From: Streptomyces wuyuanensis
GTDB lineage: Bacteria; Actinomycetota; Actinomycetes; Streptomycetales; Streptomycetaceae
Direction: 5' to 3'
NCBI RefSeq assembly: GCF_900103455.1
Contig: NZ_FNHI01000003.1
Location: 299,920 to 363,919 of the forward strand
Length of the DNA stretch: 64,000 nt
Part shown: positions 56,697 through 64,000 of the stretch, piece after piece
Numbering within the stretch: position 1 is the first letter of the stretch
Layout of the letters: every line of letters begins with the position of its first letter
The notes under the pieces: generated by a model
The model's input: only the letters and a program-made list of their open reading frames with translations
Database searches by the model: none
Told to the model about the DNA's origin: nothing
Program-made: the position numbers and the translations under genes

Positions 56697-59390
56697 TCAC
56701 GGTGTGTGACCGGCGAGAACGAGGGGCAGGGACTGCTCGGACCAGACGGTCTTCCCCTCCCTGGTGTAGCGGCTGCCCCAGCGGCGCGAGAGCTGGGCGA
56801 CGAGGTAGAGGCCGCGGCCGCCCTCCTCCGACGTCCGGGCCCGGCGCATCCTGGGCTGGGTGTTGCTCGGGTCGGAGACCTCGCAGGTCAGAGCGTCCGT
56901 CCGGAGCAGCCGCAGGCGTACGGGACCGCCGGCGTAGCGGATGGCGTTGGTGACGAGTTCGCTGGCGATCAGCTCCGTGGTGAAGCCCAGCTCGTCGAGG
57001 TCCCACCGGGTCAGCTGCTCCAGGACCAGATGGCGCGCGTCCGCGACGACCGCGGGGTCGGCGTCGAGCAGCCAGGTGGCGGTGGAGCCGGCGGGCACCT
57101 CGCGGGTACGGGCCAGCAGCAGCGTGACGTCGTCCTTCAGCCGGCCCGGCGGCAGGTCGGCCACGATGTCGTGGCGGGCGTGCCGCAGCGGCCGCTCCAG
57201 CACCTCCGCACGTGTCAGCCGGTCCGCCAGGTCCCGCATGCCCTCGTCGATGTCGCCCTCCCCCCGTTCGATCAGTCCGTCGGTGTAGAGGGCGAGGACA
57301 CTGCCCGGCTCCAGGTCGCGCTCGGCGGCCTCGAAGGGCCAGCCGCCGACACCCAGCGGCGGGCCGGGGCTCAGATCGATCCAGTCCACGGTGCCGTCCG
57401 GGGCGACGACCGCCGGCGGCGGATGCCCCGCGCTCGCCATGACGCACTGCCGGGCCACCGGGTCGTAGACGGCGTACAGGCAGGTGGCGCCGGCCGGGCC
57501 GCCCGGGAGGGGGATGCCCGTGTCGCCGTTGCCCGGCTCCTCGCTCTCGGCCTCGGCGGCGACCTGAAGGACCAGGTCGTCCAGGTGCGCCAGCAGCTCC
57601 TCGGGTTCCAGATCGAGGTCGGCGAGCGCCCGCACGGCACTGCGCAGCCGTCCCATCATGGCCGTGGCGTGCAGTCCGTGACCGGCCACGTCCCCGACGA
57701 CCAGGGCGACACGGGCCGAGGACAGCGGGATGACGTCGAACCAGTCCCCGCCGACCCCGCTGTCCGCGTCGGCCGGGAGATAGGCGCCGGCGGCCTCCAG
57801 CGCGGGCCGTTCGCAGGTCGCGGGCGGCAGCAGGCTGCGCTGGAGGCCCACGGCCGTGCGGCGTTCCTTCGTGTAGCGGCGCGCGTTGTCCACCGCGAGC
57901 GCGGCCCGGGAGGCGATCTCCTCCAGCAGGGCCAGATCGTCCAGGTCCAGGGTCGGGCGGTGCCCGGTGCGCCAGACCAGGAGCCGGCCGAACATGATGC
58001 CGCGGGCGCGCAGCGGCGCGGCCATCGCCGAGTGGGCGCCGGGCGCGGCGGCGATCCACTCCGGCGCACCGCCCGGAGGCGCCGGGGCGTCCCGGCCGAG
58101 GCCGGTGACCAGCACGCCGTGGCTGTTGCCGGCGGGGGCCCCGGGGCCGCGCCCCTCGGGATCGTCGATCGGTTCGGCGTGCGCCGTGCCCGTACGGGGC
58201 GCGCCGGCCTCCGCCCCCGCTACGGCCATCCGCAGCAGCACGAGTGCGTGCCGGCCGTCCGCGGGCGGCTCGCCGCCCGTCAGCACGGTCTCCGCGAGGT
58301 CCACGGCCGCGCAGTCCCCGAGCGTGGGCGCCAGAACCCCTGCCAGGTCCTCGACGGTGCGCATGACGGACAGGGATCCGCTCAGGGCCTCCGTGGCGCG
58401 GTAGAGGAGCTCCAGCCGGCCGCGGGCCCGCTGGTGGTCGGTGACGTCCGTGAAGACCGTCGCCACGCCCATCGCCCGGCCGTCTGGCTCCAGCAGCCGG
58501 AACGCCGAGAACGACAGCTCCCGGCCGGCCCGGGGGTCGGCAAGGGTGCGCACGGCGGTGCTGAAGCCGATCAGCGGGTTCCCGGTGCGCAGGACGTCGC
58601 CCAACTGCGCTTCGATGGCCTCGGCGTCCTCGGCGCGGAGGAAGTCCGCCAGGCGCCGGCCGCCCATGTCGACGGGCACGCCGGTGTAGGGCAGCAGATG
58701 GGAGTTGGTCCGCAGCAGCCGGAGTCCGGCGTCGAAGAGGGCGAGTCCCACCCGGCCCTGCAGGAACAGCTCCCTGGTGAGCGCGCGGTCCTGCCGCCAC
58801 CGCACGAGCGCGTCGGCCGGCGCGCCGACGACCAGGAAGCGTGCCGCGCCCTCGCCGCGGCCCTCGTCGAGGGGCAGCACGCCGAAGCCGACGTCCAGAT
58901 CGTGCCCGGAGCCGTGCCGGAGCGTCACCCGGCCCTCCCAGCCCGCCGGTGGATCCGGGGCGCCGGGCTCCCGGCGGCCGGTGGGCGCCGCGCCGCCCTC
59001 GTCAGGCGGGTCGGTCGCGTCAGGCAGGTCGGTCGCGTCAGGCGCGTCGGTCGCGTCAGGCGCGTCGGTCGCGTCCGGTGCCCGCCCGCCGCGCCACCTC
59101 GCGACCAGGGCCTCCCAGCCGGACGCGTCCGCGAGCAGCTCCCGTACGGGCCTCCCGCAGACGTCGGCGGACCGCCGGCCGAGCAGCTCCTCGGCGGCCG
59201 GGGTCAGGGCGACGACGGTACCGGCGCCGTCCAGTACCGCCGCGGCGGTGCCGGCGGCGGCGAAGAGGTGGTCGTCGCGGTCGGTCCCCGTGGCGTCCGC
59301 ACGGGCGTCGTCCACCCGCCGTGCCGGTCGTTCTCCCGGGTCTCCCGGGCGGGCGGGGGGCCACATGTCCGGGAACGACGCCGGAGTCAC
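56697..59390 (-). CDS. Cytoplasmic PP2C phosphatase with PAS, GAF and HATPase domains
   Basis: An 897-residue SpoIIE-type regulator without membrane helices. It has PAS domains at about 40-165 and 205-330 (the first interrupted by a PDATDx repeat at 105-130), a GAF domain to about 530, a PP2C domain (SGVGGDWFDVIPL, VAGHGLHATAMMG, DDVTLLLA) to ~760, and a C-terminal HATPase domain with ELIASELVTNAIRYAGG. It may both dephosphorylate and phosphorylate anti-sigma antagonists. Its GTG start overlaps the stop of the upstream phosphatase gene by four bases (GTGA), so the two are made together. Confidence 0.88.
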   Translation of the reverse strand: MTPASFPDMWPPARPGDPGERPARRVDDARADATGTDRDDHLFAAAGTAAAVLDGAGTVVALTPAAEELLGRRSADVCGRPVRELLADASGWEALVARWRGGRAPDATDAPDATDAPDATDLPDATDPPDEGGAAPTGRREPGAPDPPAGWEGRVTLRHGSGHDLDVGFGVLPLDEGRGEGAARFLVVGAPADALVRWRQDRALTRELFLQGRVGLALFDAGLRLLRTNSHLLPYTGVPVDMGGRRLADFLRAEDAEAIEAQLGDVLRTGNPLIGFSTAVRTLADPRAGRELSFSAFRLLEPDGRAMGVATVFTDVTDHQRARGRLELLYRATEALSGSLSVMRTVEDLAGVLAPTLGDCAAVDLAETVLTGGEPPADGRHALVLLRMAVAGAEAGAPRTGTAHAEPIDDPEGRGPGAPAGNSHGVLVTGLGRDAPAPPGGAPEWIAAAPGAHSAMAAPLRARGIMFGRLLVWRTGHRPTLDLDDLALLEEIASRAALAVDNARRYTKERRTAVGLQRSLLPPATCERPALEAAGAYLPADADSGVGGDWFDVIPLSSARVALVVGDVAGHGLHATAMMGRLRSAVRALADLDLEPEELLAHLDDLVLQVAAEAESEEPGNGDTGIPLPGGPAGATCLYAVYDPVARQCVMASAGHPPPAVVAPDGTVDWIDLSPGPPLGVGGWPFEAAERDLEPGSVLALYTDGLIERGEGDIDEGMRDLADRLTRAEVLERPLRHARHDIVADLPPGRLKDDVTLLLARTREVPAGSTATWLLDADPAVVADARHLVLEQLTRWDLDELGFTTELIASELVTNAIRYAGGPVRLRLLRTDALTCEVSDPSNTQPRMRRARTSEEGGRGLYLVAQLSRRWGSRYTREGKTVWSEQSLPLVLAGHTP
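59001..59078. repeat. In-frame 18-bp tandem repeat (hexapeptide PDATDx)
   Basis: Four copies of an 18-bp unit encode PDATDA, PDATDA, PDATDL and PDATDP inside the first PAS domain region of the phosphatase. Copies differ by only a few bases, suggesting expansion by slippage; it forms an acidic flexible linker. Confidence 0.85.
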
Positions 59391-61465
59391 CGCGCCGCCC
59401 GCCGCGGGGAGCGTCTGGCCAGCAGCACAGCCACGTCGTCGCGCGCAGCCGAGGGCAGCAGCCGGGCGAGGACGCGGTCGCAGGTGTCCTCCAGGGGCCG
59501 GTCGACATACCGCAGCGCGATGGCCAGTTCCCGCATGCCCTCGTCCAGGTCCCTGCCGCGGGCCTCGATCAGCCCGTCCGTGTAGAGCACGAGCAGGGCG
59601 CCCGGTTCCAGCGGCACCCGCTCCGCCCGGAACTCCGCGCAGCCGGTGCCGAGGGGAGTGCCGGGAGAGCCGTCCAGGAAGTCGACCGCGCCGTCCGGTG
59701 CGACCACGGCCGGGGGCGGATGGCCCGCCCGGGCGATCAGGCAGTCCCCGGACACCGGGTCGTGGACCGCGTAGACGCAGGTGGCCATCTCGTTCTCGCC
59801 GAGATCGGCCACGGCCGCGTCCAGGGAGTGGAGCATTCCGGCCGGTGGGACGTGGTGCCTGGCCAGGGTCCGCACCACCGTGCGCAGCTGTCCCATGACG
59901 GCGGCCGCGTGGATGCCGTGCCCCATGACGTCGCCGATGACGAGTCCGGTCCTGCCGTCGGGCAGGGCGATCACGTCGAACCAGTCGCCGCCGACCTCGT
60001 GGCAGCTGGCGGGCAGGTACCGCCCCGTGAGCTCGAGCCCGGTCACCTCCGGCAGCGCGGCGATCGACAGGCTGCGCTGGAGGGTGAGCGCCGCTTCACG
60101 CTGGCCGGTGTACATGCGGGCGTTGTCGATGTTGAGAGCGGCCCGCGCGACGAGTTCGTCGATCAGCACCTTGTCCAGCTCGTCGAACGGCTCGCGGTCG
60201 CGCATGCGGGTGAGCACCACCGCGCCGAGGGCCCTGCCCCGGGCGACCAGCGGCACCAGGCGCGCGCAGCGGATCCGGCTGCCGAGGTAGTCGCGCAGCC
60301 GCCCGTCCCCTGGGCCGGTCCCGGGGAACAGGGTGGGCAGGTCGCTGCGGAACAGGTCCATGGGCCGGCCGTCGGCGATGACCCGCTCGTAGACCGATCC
60401 GAGCGGGACCTGGTAGGTGGTGCCCGCCACGAGCGTCGCCGTGGGGGCTCCGGCCTCGGGGAACGAGGCGGCCATCCGGCGCACCATGCCCTTGCCGGAC
60501 TCCGCGGCCTCGTCGGGGCCGAGCACTTCCTCCAGCAGCTGGACGTCGGCGGAGTCGGCGATCTCCGGCACCAGCATCTGCACCACTTCCTCCGCGGTCC
60601 GGCGCAGGTCCAGGGTGGTGCCGATCCGGGCGCCGGCGTCGGCCAGCAGCGCGAACCGCCCTTCGGCCCGGCGGGCCTGGGACCGGGCCTCCTCCTGGTC
60701 GCTGATGTCGATCAGCGAGGCGATCAGCCCCAGCCGCCGGCCGGTGATGTCGAGGAGCGGCGCGAAGGAGCAGGACCACATGCGGTCCCGGCCGGGCTCG
60801 GCGGGGGTGCGGCCGGTGCCCCGTACGTCGACCATCGCCTCGCCCCGCTGCAGGACCTCCCGCATCAGCGACTCGAGGACCTCGACGTTGACCCCGGGCA
60901 CGACCTCGGTGGGCCGCTTGCCGAGGTGGCCGGCCGCGGGCACGCCGTTCATGCGGGCCAGTGCGTCGTTCACACGCTGATAGCGCAGGTCGGGGCCGAG
61001 CATGGCGAGTCCGATGGGCGACTGGGTGAACAGGCCCTCCATGGCCGCGAGGGAGTCCCGCATCCGCAGGACGGCGGAGGTCTCCACGGCGATCGCCATG
61101 ACCCCGGTCTCCCCCTGCGGGTCCGCCGAGGGGCAGATCCACATCTCCATCGCCACGAAGTGGCCGTCCCGATGGCGAACGGGCAGGGTGCCGACCACCG
61201 TCTCCCCGGCGAGGACGCGCCGGGAGAGCTGCTCGGCCAGCTCCCAGTTGCCTTCGGGCACGAGTGTCCGCCTGACGTCGCGGCCGAGCAGGTCCTCCGG
61301 AAGGTGGCCGAGGACGTCCTGGGCGGCCAGGGACCACTCGAGGATGCGTCCGCCCGCGTCGGTCCGCCAGAGCGCGACAGGCAGCAGATCGCGCAGCACA
61401 CCGGCGTACCCGACCACCGTCAGGGGCTGGTCGGGCAGCTTGCTCATCGGCTCGTGAATGTCCAC
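59387..61465 (-). CDS. PP2C phosphatase with two PAS domains and GAF, no HATPase
   Basis: A 692-residue cytoplasmic phosphatase. It has PAS domains at about 20-130 (VALWRTDAGGRILEWSLAAQ) and 140-265 (SPIGLAMLGPDLRYQRVND), a GAF domain at about 280-450, and a SpoIIE PP2C domain with CHEVGGDWFDVIALPDGRTG, VMGHGIHAA and ARDDVAVLLA. Unlike its downstream neighbour it ends right after the PP2C domain, so it lacks its own anti-sigma kinase and may rely on the HATPase of the coupled gene. The GTG at 61465 has a GAGG site; MSKLPDQPLTVV at 61447 is an alternative start. Confidence 0.87.
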   Translation of the reverse strand: MDIHEPMSKLPDQPLTVVGYAGVLRDLLPVALWRTDAGGRILEWSLAAQDVLGHLPEDLLGRDVRRTLVPEGNWELAEQLSRRVLAGETVVGTLPVRHRDGHFVAMEMWICPSADPQGETGVMAIAVETSAVLRMRDSLAAMEGLFTQSPIGLAMLGPDLRYQRVNDALARMNGVPAAGHLGKRPTEVVPGVNVEVLESLMREVLQRGEAMVDVRGTGRTPAEPGRDRMWSCSFAPLLDITGRRLGLIASLIDISDQEEARSQARRAEGRFALLADAGARIGTTLDLRRTAEEVVQMLVPEIADSADVQLLEEVLGPDEAAESGKGMVRRMAASFPEAGAPTATLVAGTTYQVPLGSVYERVIADGRPMDLFRSDLPTLFPGTGPGDGRLRDYLGSRIRCARLVPLVARGRALGAVVLTRMRDREPFDELDKVLIDELVARAALNIDNARMYTGQREAALTLQRSLSIAALPEVTGLELTGRYLPASCHEVGGDWFDVIALPDGRTGLVIGDVMGHGIHAAAVMGQLRTVVRTLARHHVPPAGMLHSLDAAVADLGENEMATCVYAVHDPVSGDCLIARAGHPPPAVVAPDGAVDFLDGSPGTPLGTGCAEFRAERVPLEPGALLVLYTDGLIEARGRDLDEGMRELAIALRYVDRPLEDTCDRVLARLLPSAARDDVAVLLARRSPRRAAR

Positions 61466-61676
61466 GCAACCGCCTCACCCCGGGGCGCGGGGCGCAGCGC
61501 GGGACCGGGAACTCCCCGGCGATCCCCGGATGTGCGCTGCCGGCCCGGTACCGGTGCCGCCTTTTGGGTGCATTTTCTCAGGAATCACCCTATCCAAGGC
61601 ACCGGAACCGGCAAACGAGGGGGCGGGACGCCGATGCGGGGCCGGGCCCGCGGAGCAGGCGTCCGCGCCCCGGCCG

Positions 61677-62744
61677 TCACACCTTCTCGAAGACCATCCG
61701 CAGCGCGGTGTAGCGGCGCTCGCGGAGGAACTTCAGCGCCGTGCGCTGCTCCCTGATGATGTCGGCGACCGCGTCGTCGCCGATGAGCTCCGCGCCTCTG
61801 GCCCGGTTGGCCTGCGCCCGCTCCAGCCAGCTCGCCACGGTCTTCACGCCGTCGTCGGGATCGCTGCGCACCTCCGGGATCCGGAACAGCCCGCGGGCCG
61901 CCTCGGTGAGCTCGCCCCGGGTCGGGAGGAACACCTCGGGGAAGACCTTGCGGGAGGCGTGCATGCCCTCGCGGATGTTGTCGAAGCCGTCGCGGACGTC
62001 CTTCAGGGCGGTCCGCATCCGGCTGCCGCCGTTCGCCGTCTGACCGGCGGGCCGCCGGGGCGGGAGCACGAGGGACGTGAACCATCCGCCGCTGTTCCAG
62101 GCGTTGGCCTGGAGGGAGACGCGGCCGCCGGGCCGCAGCCAGGTGTGGCAGCGCTCGAAGAACGTGCGGTAGCTGGCGACGCGCTTGCGCCGCAGCATGG
62201 TCGTGCCCGCGAAGTGCTCGATGGCCTCGATCGCGATGATGGCGTCGTACGGGGCGTCCGGCTGGTGGTCGAACCAGTTCTCGGCCAGGATCTCGCAGTT
62301 GGGCCAGCCCTTCTGCCGGATCCATGCCGCCTGGCCGGGGCTCATCGTGAGCCCCACGGCGTGGCCCACGTCGTGGTTCTCCACCAGACGCTGCATGAGA
62401 CTGCCCCAGCCGCAGCCGACGTCGAGCACCCGGGCGGCGCCCGTCGCCCGGGCGGCCTGCGCGTGGTGGTCCAGCTTGCGGATCTGCGCCGACTCGAGCG
62501 TGTCGCCGTCCTCCCACATGGCGTAGGAGTAGACGAGTTCGGGGCCGAGCGTCAGCCGGTAGAACTCGCCCAGGAAGTCGTACTGATGAAGGATCGCCTC
62601 GGACGACGTGCCCTTGTACTCGGACGTTCTTCTCGACCCGATCAACGCGATCACCTGCCTGCCTGTCGATGCGCGGAATTCCGACGGCCGCGGGCGGGCC
62701 GGATCGGGAACGGCGGCAGCCGTTCGGAGGAGGTGTGCACGCAA
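61677..62744 (-). CDS. SAM-dependent methyltransferase, CFA-synthase-like
   Basis: A 355-residue methyltransferase of the cyclopropane-fatty-acid-synthase-like class. After a divergent N-terminus it shows SEAILHQYDFLGEFYRLTLG, VYSYAMWEDGDTLESAQIRK, the SAM motif ARVLDVGCGWGSLMQRLV and the class feature IAIEAIEHFAG, then WLRPGGRVSLQANAWNSGG. Members methylate unsaturated lipids or small molecules; the substrate here is unknown. It sits alone between the phosphatases and a small ORF. The start codon is uncertain: the TTG at 62744 has only a weak ribosome site, and the true N-terminus may be closer to residue 30. Confidence 0.85.
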   Translation of the reverse strand: MRAHLLRTAAAVPDPARPRPSEFRASTGRQVIALIGSRRTSEYKGTSSEAILHQYDFLGEFYRLTLGPELVYSYAMWEDGDTLESAQIRKLDHHAQAARATGAARVLDVGCGWGSLMQRLVENHDVGHAVGLTMSPGQAAWIRQKGWPNCEILAENWFDHQPDAPYDAIIAIEAIEHFAGTTMLRRKRVASYRTFFERCHTWLRPGGRVSLQANAWNSGGWFTSLVLPPRRPAGQTANGGSRMRTALKDVRDGFDNIREGMHASRKVFPEVFLPTRGELTEAARGLFRIPEVRSDPDDGVKTVASWLERAQANRARGAELIGDDAVADIIREQRTALKFLRERRYTALRMVFEKV

Positions 62745-62974
62745 GACGGTTTCCGGACGCGGCGGTTTTCACCGGAGGACCGGGCTTTTCACGGCCGTTG
62801 ACCCATCGACGACCCGGACCGCATTCGCGGAACGCACCTTCCGATCACATTAACCGTGCGCCGCCGAACCGGCACGCTGAGCGATCGACGGGGCAGGCGC
62901 GCGGCCCCGGGCCGTGGGACGCCGCGGCGGACGACCCGGCCGCACAGCCGGACCGCCCGCCGCCACAAGGCCGT

Positions 62975-63157
62975 CTACGGCAGCCGGCTGCCGGTGGGCT
63001 CACCTTCCCCGGCCGGTCGCTTGGTCCTGAGAACGTCCCCCGCGCCACCGCGTGCACGGCGGCGTCCGGTCATCTCCGGCGCGACGTCCATGATCTCCCT
63101 GTCGAGCTCTTCCTCGGCCTTGGGAACGGGCTTCCCGTGCTGCCTGGCTCGCTTCAT
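62975..63157 (-). CDS. Small basic protein, 60 residues, unknown
   Basis: The ATG at 63157 is preceded by a perfect AAGGAGG at ideal spacing, and the product (MKRARQHGKPVPKAEEELDR, then EIMDVAPEMTGRRRARGG) has protein-like Lys/Glu content unlike surrounding arginine-rich noise. No signal peptide, membrane segment or known domain is seen. It is probably a real small gene of unknown function. Confidence 0.6.
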   Translation of the reverse strand: MKRARQHGKPVPKAEEELDREIMDVAPEMTGRRRARGGAGDVLRTKRPAGEGEPTGSRLP

Positions 63158-63329
63158 GGCGACCTCCTTCACTGCGTGAGGTTTCTGCGCCGTTGGCTAC
63201 CCGGTCGCGGCGCCGTCATACGTGTGCTCACCGCCGAGTGGGACAGCCACTAGGAATAAACCACACAACGGGTGCCGTGGCCTGTCGAAGCCCTCACCCG
63301 TCCGGCCGAGTCGTTCACCGATACGATTT

Positions 63330-63366
63330 ATCCGGCATTGCGGCTCGACTCATCCAGCATTGCGGC
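63330..63366. promoter_or_regulatory. Near-identical direct repeat before the alcohol dehydrogenase
   Basis: ATCCGGCATTGCGGC (63330-63344) and ATCCAGCATTGCGGC (63352-63366) differ at one base and are spaced 22 bp apart, about two helical turns, ending 25 bp before the start codon. This could be a regulator-binding site; no family is assigned. Confidence 0.35.
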
Positions 63367-63391
63367 CCGGCATCGGCACGGCAGGAGAGCG

Positions 63392-64000
63392 ATGACGGCA
63401 CTCCCGAGTTCCGGAACGACGTACGCCTGGGTGGTCGAACACCCCGCGCCGATCGCCTCCGGGCCCCTGCGCCGGGTCGAGCGGGAGATCCCCGAGCCCG
63501 GACCGTACGACCTGCTGCTGGGCGTCCGCGCATGCGGGGTCTGCCGCACGGACCTGCATCTCGCGGAGGGCGATCTCCCGCCCCGCCGGCCACGCTGCAC
63601 CCCCGGGCACGAGATCGTCGGTGACGTGCTGGCCGCGGGGCCGTCCGCCGACGGGTACGCGCCCGGTGACCGGGTGGGGGCGGCCTGGCTCGCCGGCACC
63701 TGCGGCCGGTGCCGCTGGTGCCGGGCCGGGCGCGAGAACCTCTGCCCCGCATCGCGCTACACCGGCTGGGACGTCCACGGCGGCTTCGCCGGGCACGCGG
63801 TCGTCGACGCGCGGTACGTGTACCGGCTTCCGGAGGGCCTGCCGGACGAGGACGCCGCCCCCCTGCTGTGCGCCGGCATCATCGGCTACCGGGCCCTGGA
63901 GCGTGCCGAGCTGCCGCCGGGCGGGCGGCTCGGCGTCTACGGATTCGGCGCCTCCGCGCATCTGACCGCCCAGCTCGCCGTCGCACGGGGCGCCGAGGTC
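63392..64000 (+). CDS. Zinc-dependent alcohol dehydrogenase, partial at the window end
   Basis: The first 203 residues of a medium-chain zinc alcohol dehydrogenase; the gene continues beyond base 64000. The catalytic-zinc ligands are visible in ACGVCRTDLHLAEGD and CTPGHEIVGDV, the structural-zinc cysteines in TCGRCRWCRAGRENLC, and the third catalytic ligand region in LLCAGIIGYRAL. The Rossmann fold begins at LGVYGFGASAHLTAQLAVA. It oxidises alcohols or reduces aldehydes with NAD(P). An AGGAG site precedes the ATG at 63392 (MTALPSSGTTYAWVVEHPAP). Confidence 0.92.
   Translation, partial: MTALPSSGTTYAWVVEHPAPIASGPLRRVEREIPEPGPYDLLLGVRACGVCRTDLHLAEGDLPPRRPRCTPGHEIVGDVLAAGPSADGYAPGDRVGAAWLAGTCGRCRWCRAGRENLCPASRYTGWDVHGGFAGHAVVDARYVYRLPEGLPDEDAAPLLCAGIIGYRALERAELPPGGRLGVYGFGASAHLTAQLAVARGAEV

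Overview
The window is high-GC, densely coded actinobacterial DNA, almost certainly from a Streptomyces. It carries a complete whiE-type spore-pigment polyketide cluster, DmdR/IdeR-type iron boxes, a monomeric NADP isocitrate dehydrogenase, three SpoIIE-type PP2C phosphatases, and a contractile-injection sheath/tube pair. I saw no rRNA, tRNA, CRISPR array, transposase or integrase.

Layout. Positions 1-95 are an exact copy of an internal piece of the sugar permease gene further right. 0.1-2.9 kb: a LysR regulator divergent from an Orn/Lys/Arg decarboxylase-family gene, then a possible broken lipoprotein. 2.9-5.5 kb: a membrane sensor phosphatase. 5.8-17.1 kb: a six-gene minus-strand operon (solute-binding lipoprotein, two permeases, GH5-like, GH85 and GH38 hydrolases) divergent from a LacI regulator, with a paired operator between them. 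It reads as an N-glycan scavenging locus: GH85 cuts glycans off proteins outside the cell, the transporter imports them, and GH38 and GH5 trim mannose inside. 17.1-18.4 kb: VanZ-like protein and a small phosphoesterase.

18.4-25.6 kb: whiE-type spore pigment genes, with the FAD hydroxylase divergent from ORFI-VII (SchA/CurD-like, cupin, KS-alpha, CLF, ACP, two cyclases). They meet a convergent O-methyltransferase/beta-helix operon at a shared terminator. 27.8-37.0 kb: an iron-regulated region with FhuF-like reductase, ATP-grasp ligase, two IucA/IucC synthetases, a PLP decarboxylase, a kinase-fold protein and a DUF2470-like protein; three 19-bp iron boxes mark the promoters.

37.5-45.1 kb: a tightly overlapping five-gene minus-strand operon (zinc-motif protein, unknown 464-aa protein, vWA/MIDAS protein, MoxR-type AAA+ ATPase, 933-aa protein with TIKI/TraB-like motifs). 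This is the best candidate for a poorly described system. 45.5-50.2 kb: aldehyde dehydrogenase, APC permease and GMC oxidoreductase, probably choline (or amino-alcohol) oxidation to betaine. 50.4-54.4 kb: a small Gly/Asp/His-rich secreted protein, a 1-kb gene-poor stretch, and an orphan tail sheath/tube pair in which the tube gene looks frameshifted at its 3' end. 54.4-61.5 kb: isocitrate dehydrogenase and two overlapping PP2C phosphatase genes. 61.7-64.0 kb: a CFA-synthase-like methyltransferase, a 60-aa small protein and the start of a zinc alcohol dehydrogenase that runs off the window.
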